From positions 123,342,336 to 123,406,335 of the forward strand of contig NC_039360.1 of assembly GCF_003573695.1 (NCBI RefSeq): a stretch of DNA of 64,000 bases. Direction: 5' to 3'. The DNA is from Papaver somniferum. Taxonomy: Eukaryota > Streptophyta > Magnoliopsida > Ranunculales > Papaveraceae. Positions 1-12,495 of the stretch are shown here, piece after piece. A model generated the notes under the pieces. The model ran no database searches. It was not told the origin of the DNA and worked only from the letters and a program-made list of their open reading frames with translations. The number at the start of each line of letters is the position of its first letter. Position 1 is the first letter of the stretch. The translations under genes were made by a program, and so were the position numbers.

Positions 1-958
1 CAAATGAGCAATGTTTGCTTATACGAGTAATATTTGCTCACTTTAACTATTAACGTTCATTCGACAATTATACATATGTCTCAACAGACATGTCCAATTC
101 ATGAATCCTAGAGCATTCGTAAACATGCTCGACTCAACAATACAAGGACTCATCGTTCAATCAAGTCAACAACTGACTAATTAAATGCACATCTACCTTG
201 CAGACTACACAATCACGAGATATCAATCGTGTCACATGGGGGGATATTAACTAGGTTTTTGGTCTGGCGGTCTACGGCAAGTGCGTTCATCCACGATGAG
301 AATGTGATAAAGTCATGCAAGCGGTTAGAGGAGTTAGAAAAGTAGTGGGTGGACAATCAACTAAGTCTCCGCATGATGAGTAACTAGTTTTAACACGATT
401 TTTCCTTTCCCACTCTTTAACTCCAGCGACCGTCACACTTACTGGGATCAATGTGTCTACTATTTTTGCAATATAAATAAGTTTCTGAATCCATGATTGA
501 AAGGACAAGGAACGCTCGTCTGAACAAATAATTCTCATCACACATGAATTCTCATCGTATGAGCAATCACTCTCGAAATTCAATCAATCAGAACTTATTC
601 ACACAGAATACACAACATATCTGCAATCCTTGATCATCATTGATCTCACACATTTCTCAGCCTCCCTCCTACAGATCGAACCATCCTCTCTTGTGACCGA
701 ATTGACTCTGGAACGACCATTGTCTTGGTTTAGGCCGGATTCCTACAGATTGATCTCTCGAACTCATCCTGTGATGTGCATCTGTTTGCAAAAGGTAAAA
801 GGTAAAAGCAATTTGCTCGGTCGAGAGTCTCCTTCGTACGGTCGTCTCTCCACTTTCCTAAAAAACCAGCAAATCGTTTTCTCCCATCAGCACCTACGAT
901 GAGAGAAAATCCCATACTAATACCACCTAATCGGTATTCGATTGCATCCTCACCTTGT
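1..958. other. Retroelement-like noncoding DNA, no gene
   Basis: I see no convincing coding region. The sequence from about 229 (TGTCACATGGGGGGATATT) resembles the start of an LTR that follows a G-rich polypurine tract. The first 230 bases carry AGCAATATT / GAGTAATATT-like motifs that recur near 4520-4590, so this may be part of an LTR whose relative lies at 3651-4590. The short open frames here look random. This is an inference from motif resemblance only. Confidence 0.3.
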
Positions 959-3352
959 TAGCAGGTTATGTGTGTGGGGAAGCAAAAATCAAGGAACATA
1001 TGTGTTGATTATGGGAATAAAATCTAGTAATTGAAAATATATTTTAAGATATTTCTATTTATAAGAATATTGTATTTTTGTTAGTATGAAAATATAAAAT
1101 ATCTCTCTCATTCTCTGGTCATTCCTTGTCAGAATTATGAGTCAGGATCTCATGCCTTCTCTTGCAAAGGTGCTTGATCTCAAAGAATTCTTTAAGAATA
1201 AGTCTGCACCATCTCTTGATGCTAAAAAAAACTAAGAGGAAGATCAAAAAGAGAGACTGGATTAGCAATAAGGAAAGAGAGAATATACTGAAGAAAGATC
1301 AGTATATTGAGATATTGACACATCAATCAAAGACAGAATTACATGTGCTTGCAGCGTCCTTCACGAAGACATCAAAACTGCAAGAAATTATGGTCAAGCA
1401 ACAAGGTTATCTTCCTGAAGAAATTCACAAGCTCAAGACTTAAAGTAATAACCTGCCTTCCTCTAGTACTGATATAAACGATTAAGTTTCTCATGAAATA
1501 AAAATAAGATTAGATTCTTATTTAGAGAAAATAGACATCAATGTTTTGATTTACTTCAAGAATCGTATAAGGTCTATTTTTGAATAAAACTATCAATTAT
1601 TTATGAATAAAATTATTATTTTGTAATTTCTGTGTGATAGTTACCGATTACATAGCTTGTGAATGAATGTTTATATTTTTGCTAGGTGTATTCGGTTTAT
1701 GAGATGTATGATTTCGGTTTTTACAAACCTTAATATTCTATCTCATATGATGTAACCCTTACGATTTGTGTAGCTTTTTGATTTAGCGGGATATTTAATT
1801 CTATCCCATGTTGGTAGGCTTTATCAAAGGATCATAAGGTGTTCTGATTGAAACTCCTATGTGAAAAGTCATAATATGTTGAATCGATTTTTGTTTTCAT
1901 GGGTTGTGTTTAGCATAACGTATGTGTTTCAGGTTTTCAACTTTTGTTATTGGCACTCATTAGTTAAAACCGATTCAACCTTTCTCTGGTAAAGGTTGCT
2001 TTTGTTGCTGTTCTTTTGTTCTTGCGACAGGATGACAACATATTGGGGAAGAGTTTTTATTTGAACTTCCGCTTAATGATATATCTTTCTGGGGAGAGTG
2101 GCTGCGGAAATTAAAGTAACAAATTTGTTAGTTAATCGTTTTCATGTTTAAGAAAGGCCTGTTTATATTGCATATATTTTGCTTTTGCATAACAAAATTT
2201 CGATACAATGGATATGTTCCATCATATTGTGTATGGATGTATGTGTGATTCAGTTGTTTCCGGTTAAGAAAAATTGTGTCAATTTATATGGATATTGTAT
2301 CTTCTTTATTGTTGGGTATCAAGTGTTTTTACTTAACGAAATTCGGTGCAATTCCGGTGCATGTGTGTGTTTGTTTCAATTTCTTCCGGTTAAGAAAATA
2401 ATTGTGCAAGTCAATTTATTTTGTTTTGTATGTATTGTTTAAGGATTAACAAAATACGAGATCATTTGTTCAGTCCAATTGATTCCGAATAAGAGAAACT
2501 AAGTTAATCCTGATCTTAGTTAGACTTATCAAATTGAAGGATTCGGTTATTAAATTCTAATTGTATGCCGCGACAAGAAAAACTAGATAACTAACCTAGT
2601 GTTTGTCTTGTCTAAAGAGAAAGATCTAAGTTATTGTCTGGATAATTAGAACATGATGAGAGAAATAAAATTAATTATGATCTTTATTTTGGTCTTATCG
2701 AAATAAGAGATTGTGCATATACAATCGGTCTAACAATGGAATTAAGTTTCTTAGTCGATTTGTTAGACTATTAGGAAAAATTACTTTGGGAAATTGTTTC
2801 CTTGATAACATATTGAAACTAAATTACTTTGTAGTTTCGGTTTTAATACTGGTTATCTAAAGTGGTATGTGAAACCTTCGTGCTTAACTCTTATAGGTTA
2901 TTTACAAGTCTTTTGGATTTGTAATATCCTTTCGGTTTGTCCTTTATTTTCTTGAACCTTTGTCATTTTGTGACAAAAAGTGGGAAAAATATATAGAGTA
3001 AACAAGTAATTTTTAATCACTAGGAAAGGACAATTGTGCTTAAACGTTATATCTAACGAAAGAGTAAAGCATTGACTAACGAGGAGAAACATATCATATT
3101 GTTATGTAGTAATTCTTACAACAAAAGGGGAATAACAAAGATGTTTGGATTGATATTTACCTAACTTGCCTTTAGGGGGAGTAAAATCTTTTGTTATTCA
3201 AATGTCAACAATGGCATTTATTGATTGAATATATGCAGGTTATTGTGATGTCGAAACTTGGAATCAAACGTATGAAGAATAAGTTATTTTGTAATTCGTT
3301 TAGCTCCATATGTAATAAGAGTTTTGTCACTAAAATTGACAAAATGGGGGAT
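959..3352 (+). mobile_element. Internal region of a pol-less SIRE-like LTR element
   Basis: The stretch ends in a polypurine tract (AAAATGGGGGAT) immediately before TGTTAGAGCATAGCTCGG, the same LTR start seen in copies A-C of this window. A second G-tract (TTTAGGGGGAG, near 3172) and the phrase GTCACTAAAATTGACAAAA match the equivalent part of the B-C element on the other strand. No gag, integrase or reverse transcriptase is readable. A short open frame (1137-1235, starting MSQDLMPSLAKVLDLKEFF) and a lysine-rich frame (1162-1443) are not recognisable. Three diverged repeats around a CCGGTTAAGAAAA-like core lie at about 2230-2500. The SIRE/Maximus (Ty1/copia) assignment rests on the G-rich tracts before the 3' LTR and is inferred. 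Confidence 0.45.
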
Positions 3353-3650
3353 TGTTAGAGCATAGCTCGGTTGAACTCACCAAGCGTTTTGGTATGTCAA
3401 GTTTGGTTGTCATATTTTAGTATCAAAAATCATATAGAGTCGCTTGATTAAATACTAGAGTCAACTTCGTATAGGTTGGACTAGAAAGTCTAGGAATGTT
3501 GAGACATACAAGTATTACTCCGAAGACCGGAAGAATGTGAAGAGTAAAGAACTACAACGAAGATATCATCCTTCCACTTGAGGTTAGTAATATTGACTTG
3601 AACCGTTTCATTCCTAATGTATATTTCAAGTCTTGCTTGTTGATGGTGGA
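3353..3650 (+). mobile_element. Truncated LTR of the same family, + orientation
   Basis: It begins TGTTAGAGCATAGCTCGGTT, directly after the polypurine tract, and can be followed for about 300 bases (GAACTACAACGAAGATATCA region) before similarity to the other LTRs fades. The remaining roughly 2 kb of a full LTR is missing. It is a divergent subfamily relative to copies A-D. The right boundary is approximate. Confidence 0.45.
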
Positions 3651-4590
3651 TTTTTGACGAAGGTCATATTCGTAAAATCACATCGGAAAATTATGCATCT
3701 CTGATCGGTATCGGAATCATAAGAAATTTGTATCTTCACAAAGAGAAAAGCAGTTTGAAAACACCATGGCGGTAATAACGTGTAATGGCGGTACTAGGTT
3801 TTCTGAGCTAGAATTTTAATATTCCATTGTATTTCATGATTAAAGCCGAAAGACTCAGCACATTTTTATTTGAATTCAAAACTCATCCCTGGTCACATCA
3901 TATTTAAATGTTCCTAAACATATTGCATGCTAGTATAGAGCAACGATTTAATTAAATTTAGTCGGAGTATTCATTAAATTGAATTCCTATAAATTATAGA
4001 CTAATTAAACCCTAAATATTCACATACTCAGGATTCATAGCTTTTCTCGGTCGAAATCCATGAAACGTAATGGATATTTACCTTTCGGGCATTTGGGCAC
4101 TCCGAGTAAGCCCCGAGCAAGAGGCACATGTGTATTTAGTAATAATGCTCAAAGGAACATCCATGGAAGAACTAGGATTGAAAGTCTGATCAAAGAAGGA
4201 AAGGGAAGAGATAAAATAATAAAGGAACCGTGAGGGTGGTCCCACACGGATGGCCAGCCGGCCATGCCGCCGGTTCTATCCGGCCCTCCCCTATTTTTCT
4301 TATTTTATTATTATCATATTCGGTCAATATTTTTAATTATTATTTTGTTTGGTCTTACTACCAATTATTCATGGATCTAGCAGTATTTACTCTGACTAGC
4401 AATACTTTCTCTAATCATCAATGCTCTATCTGGCAATACCCTAATTGCGTCAACTAGCAATCGGTCACTGCCAACAGGGTTCAGAACCGCCAATATTGAT
4501 TTAACCATCAATATTTAATTGCTCGGAGCAATATTCCTCATATTGATTCATCTATCAATATTCGAGTTACAGTATTTCTCATGTTGATCC
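3651..4590. other. Unclassified repeat-like DNA interrupted by LTR copy A
   Basis: No gene is supported. The stretch contains a GC-rich, partly palindromic patch at about 4248-4290 (GGCCAGCCGGCCATGCC) and ends with repeated CAATATT motifs at 4490-4590. It looks like the outer part of an older retroelement LTR into which copy A inserted at 4590/4591. No terminal boundaries could be fixed. Confidence 0.3.
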
Positions 4591-7500
4591 TGAAAAAGCG
4601 GGGTCTAACAACCACACCCAATATTTCGCTTAGCATTTTGTATGGACTAACTCCAATATACTTTCAAGAGAATCAACTAGACAGTCAGACTCAGTCTTAA
4701 GAAAAGTATATCAAAGAATTATATCTCAATTTCTCAATTCAATTCACAATCAAACAAATAGGAATTTCCGAACCCGGCTGAATATAAGAAATAACTTGGA
4801 CGGCATCAAAAACCAATATCCAAGTGTCAATCAATTTTAATCAACAACCAAAGGTTGGATTCACAATTAATTGAACTTACGCACAACCTGTGATATTTCA
4901 ATTATATAAAAAATATAATTCAGAAAAGATATATCACATACACCAGAATTTTTGTTAACGAGGAACCCGCGAATGCAGAAAAACCCCGGGACCTAGTCCA
5001 GATTTGAACACCACGATGTATTAAGCCGCTACAGATACTAGCCTAATCCAAGTTAACTTCGGACTGGAATATAGTTGAGCTAACCAATCTCACGGTGATC
5101 AAGGTACATTCGCGTTCCTTACGCCTCTGAATCGCAGCAGGGCTCTGCGTACTTGATTCCCTTAGCTGATCTCACCCACAAGTAAGAGTTGCTACGACCC
5201 AAAGTCGAAGACTTGATAAACCAATCTGTGTCACACAAAAAAGTCTATTGAATAGATAAATCTATCTCCCACAGATGTACCTATGAATTTTGTTCCGTCT
5301 TTTGATAAATCAAGGTGAACATGAACCAATTGATATACCGGACTTATATTCCCGAAGAACAACATAGAAATATCAATCACCTCACAATAATCTTAATCAT
5401 ATGGTAGCGAAACAAGATATTTTGGAATCAAAAACGATGAGACGAAGATGTTTGTGGCTATTTTTTATCTTGCCTATCGGAGATTAAATCTCGAGCAAAT
5501 CTTAGAGAAGATAGTACTCAATCACGATAGAAAACAGCAAGATCAGAACACGCAATCACAGAGAAAATAGTTGGGTCTGGCTTCACAATCCCAAAGAAGT
5601 CTTCAAGTCGTTAACCTACAGGGTTTTGGAAAAACCTAAGGTTAAAGGAGAATCGACTCTAGTCGCAACTAGTATCACACAGGAGGTGTGGGGATTACAT
5701 TTCCCAATTGATAGAGTTCTCCTTTATATGGTCTTCAAATCAGGGTTTACAATCAACGTTACCTTGGTTGCAAAGCATTCAATATTCACCGTTATATGAA
5801 AACCTGATTAGACTCAAGTTAATATCTTTCAACTGTTAGATCGAACTTAACTTGTTACACACAAATGAAAAGTGACTTCATTTAGATATGAGTAACCGTA
5901 CCTAAACGTGAGCACCTTTGTTGGCTCAACAATAGCTAACCTAAGTTAGCCATATGATCACTTTTATATCAACCTTATTCATCTTAACCATAACTAGTTC
6001 AAATGACTCAAATGAAACTAGTTCTAGAGTTGTTCAATTGTTTATATTCTCATAGAAGTATACAAGACACAATTGAAGTAAAATCGATTTTGATTCACTC
6101 GAATCAATTCATGAACATTATACCCACAATTTTCAAAAGATTGCATTCCTTATTATATAAATGTATTAGCTCATGAACAAATCGATTTTAGAACATAACC
6201 CACTCAAGTATGCAAACGGGTACGCATACCTAAGTAGCCGGACTTGGAGTGTGTTCGCCAGTATGCAAATGGGTATGCATACTGTCGTACACGTCCAAAC
6301 TTCAGTTAAGTCTAGTACGCGCATACTATAGTACCCGACTTTCAACTGACTTCGCAAGTACACGTACATGTATGCATACTCTAGCTCCCGGACTTTACCT
6401 GACCGCGCCAGTATGCAAACAGGTATGCATACCGCATTCCGGTCTTGGACTAACACATATGCAAGTACGCATACTGTGCTTATATCCAATTATGGTTAAG
6501 TGTTCTAAACTCCCATTTCAATCATTGAAACATTCTTAAAAGACGACAACAACTTTCTCGCACAAACTATTAGCTTCAAAGCAATTTTCAAGTGAACGAA
6601 TGATCAATACGAAACATTCTGAGTCTACATCAAATGACTGTCTCACACAAATCATGTAAGATGTTACCAGGTGATTTTTACATGATCATATTTTGAATTT
6701 CGTCAAGAATATAAGATGAACTTGGTTAAAACAAAAGCTTACCAACACATATTTCGAGAAATATGTAAGCAAGTTAAACTCAGCTCGAAATATCAAATGT
6801 GCATAATTGAAGTCTATATAGCTATACGACTTTTGTCTCAAATAGGAGATAGAGTAGATAGACTTTTGAGTGATAGATGAGTTCAAGTCTCCACATAAAT
6901 TTTGTTGATGAAGTTCCACAAGCTCCCCTTATAAGTTCTTCGTCTTCAATCGATGAACACCGTGAATTATAATGCTCAACTACACTTTCTATCCTAATTC
7001 GAGACTTAGCTATAAGTAAACTAGATATCAAGACTTATACTAAACTTGACAACAAGCTTCAGATAGCAACGCTTGCGGGTTCGACCGAGCAGTGCTCTAA
7101 CAATATCCCTCTTTGTCAATTTTAGTGACAAAACTATCAGTACATATGGAATACAAAACAAATAAACTTTGTAGCTCTCAATCCAAATGCTTGATTTCCT
7201 TGGTTCTTCAACATTACTCGAAATCTTCGTCACTTACATGTACTCCAGTGATTATGAGTGTGTTCAACTCAGCATCATAGTTGTTGAAGATCCGTAGCTA
7301 TAACAATGAGAAAACAGTAGCTCTCAATCATTATTATACAGTGCCATAGTGTTATTACACAACATCAAAGTCCAATTGTATCACAACTTTGACAACAATA
7401 CGATGGTCCTATATATCACTCCCCCTTAGTCAATACTTCATCTCATATGAAAACCACTCCCCCTCATATAATGATCAGTAAACCATATGTATTTGTAGTG

Positions 7501-8220
7501 TGAACTACACATTAATTCTCTCCCTTTTTATCAATAAAATTGGCAAAGGTATGGAAACTTGTGGGATCCTAATGATCTCCATAGAGATACTTCATGACCA
7601 AAGGTGAACATATCAACTTTGTTCCAATGATTTCACATAGTCGAAACTAGTGTATTCATCAAGGAGTGTATAAAAATACAAGAAAACTCCTACAATATTC
7701 CACAATCGCGCTCCCCGCAAAAGATTTGGCAATTAAGCACCAGTTCAATTAAGAACTCCCTCCCCCATAAAATGTCATTCCCGAAAGAACAACAAGAACG
7801 ACCTTACTTTCACAAGAAAAGAAGGATTTCCATGGACATTAACAAATCACATGAAACATGAATTTGTATCCAAAATACTCAATTAAATTAACCACACTAG
7901 AACCCATGATTAATTTAATCGGAAATGCTCAACATAAGAGAACTTACAGAGCCACACAGTACTTTCACATAGAAGTGGATCAGGGAAAGACCAATACGAA
8001 TACTCAAAGATTCATTCTATTTTTCATCAATATTTGCATAAAGACACATAATAGACTTAATCTTTGCAAACAAAAGTTTATCCTATCTTCATCAATATTT
8101 TCATAATGACATAATAGGCTTAAATTTTGACATATATGGGACAATCATAGTTCACGAAAGCAATCACTAGGATAATGACATAATAGGCGAACCAATTCTA
8201 AACTTGTTTGGATGTGTGGT
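4591..8220 (-). mobile_element. LTR element copy A: 3' LTR plus part of internal region
   Basis: Read on the - strand, the LTR runs from 7102 (TGTTAGAGCACTGCTCGG) to 4591 (ending CCCCGCTTTTTCA). It is 2512 bp, the same layout as LTRs B, C and D. A TATA-type box lies on the - strand near 5730. The DNA right of 7102 matches the internal region of element B-C (20163 onward: same polypurine tract, then paired CTCCCCCTTAGTCAA-type blocks), but homology fades near 8200 and no second LTR follows. No polymerase genes are present. This copy has the decayed form of the palindrome array described in the findings (GTATGCATAC instead of GTACGCGTAC), which suggests it is older than B-D. Confidence 0.75.
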
Positions 8221-8359
8221 ATAACTGATTCCAAAAATACAAATCCATGTAAATATGAAATAAGGATTTGTAGTGAAAAGATGTCAATATACTTTGAACA
8301 CGAGTAGTAACTCTTATCATTTATTGTTCAAAGATATTTCTTAGTACTCAAGGTGATCC

Positions 8360-9712
8360 TGTGCCGAAATAAATTAAGAATATTTTAAATTAAGGTTTTT
8401 GGTTTTATATGCTTTAATTACCAGCAATTAATACATATCTCTAGAGAATAAAAATTAGTAATGTTCATTTACTAATTGAAGATTTTCTATTGGGAGGGAA
8501 ATATTGGACAAGCATTTATTGGAATTAGGAAAACCGAATTTTGTCATTCATTGCATATCTTGAGAATACTTTCGGTTTTGGAAATTCCTTGGTGTCCAGA
8601 CATCCTTGGTCTATAAATACCTAAGTTTGCATTTCTAGCAAACTATCCAAAGTGCCTGACAAACTTCATTTCTTGTTGTTTCTGGTGGGGCCGTCTATTC
8701 AGAGTGGAAAGTATCCTAATTAGGTGAAATCTCTTACGACCGCTCGTTTAAAGACATCTGTGGGATCAAGAAGCTCTACGAGTACCGTTGGTGGGAAACT
8801 AGATAATTTTAGTGTTATTAGTTTTCGATTGATTTAATTGACTAACGTTTGTTGAAACTTTGATTGCACCTAGTTTGTTTATGCATGAGAATCTTCTCTT
8901 TTGATATAAGATCCACTCAAACTAGATCAGAGTATCGACGGGATCTTTAAAACTGTAGTTAAATCTAAAGACATCTCGTGATAATCCATTTTTAGCAGAC
9001 TTCGTTTTGTGCGTGATTGATCATAAGAGATTCAAGTGGTGTTGTGCAGGTTATTGAAAATAAAATAAGATTTGAAGACGAAGAAAATTTCTTATTAGTT
9101 TTCGTATCTTGTGAATTTTGTGCAGAAACCTTGATCGGCTGGGATCCAACTAGAATCAGTTTATCTTTGATAGATCTGATTGATTAGTTGCGTGAGATCG
9201 ACATTCTTTATATTTCTTTTTGAGATTTATATTGATTGAGTGTGAATATATACTTGACTATTTCGGTAGTTAAAGTTAGATTGATCTAACCAGACCATAG
9301 AGATTATTAGATTAAACATAAGAGCCTTTGTCAATGACTCATCTAAATCTTGTAGCAAGATTGATTAGAGTGGTTACCAAACAGATTTTTCATTTGTTGT
9401 TTGGAATGCAATCCAAAGGACTTGTTATTCACGTGCGTGACTCTAGAAGTCGAAGGCGCATGGATACTGAGGGAACTAAGTAGCTAGCGATAGTATGCTT
9501 GGTCTCAACTATACAAAGTTGGTGTTAGATTTTGTATAGCGGCTTAATTTTGAGAGTATTCAAAACTGGACTAGGTCCCAGGATTTTTCTGTATTTGCAG
9601 TTTCCCCGTTAACAAAATCTTGATGTGTCTTTCACTTTGATTTCTGTATTATAATTATTTATTATAATAAAGCAAAATACACATATACGTTAACTCCGCA
9701 TTACTTGATAGT
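8360..9712 (+). mobile_element. Divergent LTR (solo or truncated), + orientation
   Basis: It begins TGTGCCGAAATAAATTAAG and has a clear promoter-like TATAAATA at 8612-8619. Further on (about 9535-9625) it shares a block with LTRs A-D: GCGGCTTAAT, then ACTGGACTAGGTCCC, then CCCCGTTAACAAAA. In A-D these appear as the reverse complement, so this copy is in the opposite orientation and belongs to a related but distinct family. The right end is uncertain, and I found no primer-binding site. It may be a solo LTR. Confidence 0.5.
8612..8619 (+). promoter_or_regulatory. TATA box of the + strand LTR
   Basis: TATAAATA lies about 250 bp into the LTR and about 920 bp before the conserved GGACTAGGTCC block. 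This is a normal place for an LTR promoter. Activity cannot be judged. Confidence 0.5.
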
Positions 9713-10337
9713 GATCCTATAGAGTTTGGTTATTACCGAACCTATTATGAAGTAACACACATTTTTGTAGTGTTGTCTCGATCTTGTATCCGTAGTCAAT
9801 CACACAAGTATCTTTGTTGTTGTATTGTCTTGATCTCGTATTCATAGAGAATCAGACGAAGTGTGAACCGAATTGCCATATTTTCTCGAGTCTGTCCATA
9901 GACGATCACATTCGGTAAAGCACCTATAGGTTGAAACAAAAAGATTGTGGTGTATTTGGGTACTCTCGTCTTTTCAGAGGAAATTTGACGACTCATAAAA
10001 ATCTTCGAAACTCCGTGCATGTTTATAGCAATAAGAACTAAAATGTGATTCCTTGTAAGAAACTCAACAAACAAAAATAATCCTAAAAAACAAAATATTA
10101 TTCAAATACAATTACAAGATATATAATTTGAAGTTCAAAAAGCATTACATGAATCATATACATTTTATATTTTTAAATTTAAATAAGTACCACATGAATC
10201 ACATATGAGAAACATGAAAATTTGGGAGATTTATATTGTATAAGATGTTTTTTTTTTGTTGCCTCTGGAAAATGTCTATTGCTATTAATATGAAAAACTA
10301 AGACTAATACTTGTAGTGGTACCATAAATTTAATTAT
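9713..10337. other. AT-rich spacer, nothing recognised
   Basis: No gene, RNA or clear repeat boundary is seen. The first 350 bases may still belong to the preceding LTR or its internal region. Confidence 0.3.
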
Positions 10338-11043
10338 TTATAAAAGACCTAGCACCTCCTCCCATACCGAGTATTCCTGTAATAACATCAGGTTTTTGGG
10401 TTCTAAAAGCATCACCAAAAAGTGGTTCGAAATTCTCTTGTTTAGTGCCACAACCTATGATAGTATCAAAAGATTGAAGGGCACCTGATGTAGTTGAATC
10501 CTTACGTTGTATTCTTCTTTATAAACACATATGCCTTCATCACATTTACTTGTGTCGCAAAAAGGGTGGCGATCGCGGCAGCGGACATGCTCGTATATAC
10601 TTGAATCCGCGGCAGGAGATAAGGGTTCGTCTTGATGAAAATAAGAAACAACACCTCGGCATTGAGTCCATATAAGACCATTGCCAAAATCAACCATTAA
10701 ATAATAATTTTTGAAAGGTTGTGGTAAGTTATTAAAAGTATTTATTCCGATCAATGCAATATAAAATGATTCCATTTCGTAAGCCAGTGGTAAACGTGCA
10801 ATATCGGGATTTATCAAGTTTGTTTTATTAAAAATATTTTTTCATCCAAGATAACGTGCTCGAGATTTTGATTGTTGGATGAGTCTTTAGAATCGTTCTT
10901 CTTGTGTTAAATGATCGATCGTTTGGGTATAGAGGTGAGTTTTTAGAGTCTCTATGAAAGATCTTCGTAGTAAACCCATTATGATTATCTGCCATCACTG
11001 TGTTTAGAGGTAAAGAGATATAAAAATTGTTAGAAGAATACAA
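10338..11043 (-). pseudogene. Nepenthesin/CDR1-like aspartic protease pseudogene (A1 family), 5' part
   Basis: Three pieces in different frames read as the N-terminal half of a plant pepsin-like aspartic protease. The first is the propeptide signature IFHRDSKNSPLYPND (about 10930-10975). The second is the first catalytic lobe with YLMVDFGNGLIWTQC (about 10672-10716) and the Cys-rich stretch CRDRHPFCDTSKC. The third, after a frameshift near 10500, is SFDTIIGCGTKQENF and GILGMGGGARSF (to about 10340). In active members the first motif reads DTGS; here it is DFGN, so the Asp is kept but its surroundings are lost. The second catalytic lobe is absent. Two frameshifts and the missing 3' half make it a dead copy. 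In life these are secreted or vacuolar proteases. Confidence 0.8.
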
Positions 11044-11119
11044 TGGGTGAGGGCATTTTTTGTACTACCCATTTTTGATGTTTTCTAGCAATGTGGAAAA
11101 ATCGTTTCTGGTTATTATG

Positions 11120-11138
11120 AATATATATATATATATAT
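11120..11138. repeat. (AT)n microsatellite
   Basis: An uninterrupted run of about nine AT units. Confidence 0.9.
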
Positions 11139-12034
11139 TGAAATTAGTTACCATTATCAATTATTAAAAGCATTTGAAAATATTTTCACCATTATTAAAA
11201 AGACATAAAAATGTAGTGTTTTATGTACTCAATTTTTTTTATTCTCTGTATTAAAGAAAATTAATTCTCATTATTTTAATTTACTTTTCAAAAAAGAAAC
11301 CCATTTCTAATAAAATATATTTTAAAATAACTCCACGTTTCAATTTTTTGCTAACAAGAAAAAAATTATTATTATTGTTAACTTAGGTTTCCATAATCTT
11401 AACATATGTTCAAATATTTTCCATCGGGGAAAAAGATAGATTTTCCGCTCAAAAAGGACTGATTTGATAACATATCAGACTATATTGGTTGTAAATATCT
11501 TTTACTCGATAAGATAATGCTCCTAATTACTGAATATTTTTCTAGAATGCTTATTCATTGTGAGGATACTACACAAAACATGTATAAAAATTGCTAGATC
11601 GGCTCCTAAACTACGCTTTATATAATACGCAAACATCGGTAGAATAATTATTTGGGCACCTCTCCTTTTTGTTGGGACGATTAAGTACTTAAATAAATAT
11701 TTTTATTTTAGTTTTTCTAATTTAAGTTTTAATTTTTCTATTTTTTTAAAGTTTAAGTTATTTATTTATTTATTTTTATTTAAGTTTTAATGACCTTTTA
11801 TTTTAACTATTACAAAGCTTTGGGTGGTAACCTAGCAACAAGTTGGACACCTACTCCTTTTTGAATAACAATACCTAACCTATGAAATATGAAGCTACCA
11901 AAACCACTACTAGCATCGTTGCTAACTAAACAATTCTTCGGACGCTTGAAAAAACATAAAGTATCTTCTCCAAGTTCTCCTAAAGTAGAGGAAGATGGCT
12001 TTAACTGTTCGAATACCCTTTTTTTATTGGGTTT

Positions 12035-12495
12035 AGGCTAGGAAACAAAAATCTAGTCGAACTCGAGGTTCGGCTAGGGAAAAAAAAGACTTAGTCGAGA
12101 CTTTATGTTGTTTTTGGTATATGAACAACCCACTAAACACGACCTAGAAAATAAAAATAAAAAGTTAAGTTCACCTAGGAAAAAATAAAAAAGAAAACCT
12201 AGTTGAACCTTTATATTGTTTTTTAAAAGAAAATTAATAACTGAGTTCGGCTATGGGAAAAACTCCTAGTCGAACTTCTATGTTGGTTTTAAAAAATGGA
12301 AAACCCATTGAAGTTGGTTTGAAAAAACAAAACTAGCCGAACTCGAGGTTCGGTTATAAAAACAAAAACTAACTGAATTTCTATGTTATTTTTATATATG
12401 AAAAATCTATTAAATTCGTCTAGGAAAATAAAACAAAAAACCTAATGGAACTCGGCTAACAAAAATAAAAAGCTTAGCGGAACCAAACCTAATTA
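12035..12495. repeat. Diverged tandem repeat with GTCGAACTCGAGGTTCGGCTA core
   Basis: About four to five degenerate units of roughly 100-110 bp each carry CTAGTCGAACT or AGCCGAACTCGAGGTTCGGCTA-like cores, followed by AAAAA tracts and TATGTTG(T)TTTT. Clear cores are near 12055, 12200, 12265, 12335 and 12445. The unit boundaries are soft. Function is unknown. Confidence 0.55.

Noticed and set aside
1162..1443. Lys-rich 93-codon ORF as a host gene
   Set aside because: It sits inside the internal region of an LTR element and has no conserved motif or splice context.
6166..6539. Overlapping ORFs on both strands
   Set aside because: They are produced by the palindromic GTATGCATAC repeats within LTR A.
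4586..9717. GATCC at 4586, 8355 and 9713 as target duplications
   Set aside because: The matching ends are not LTR termini (copy A lacks a second LTR, and the + LTR would end in GT), so the repeats are probably chance.
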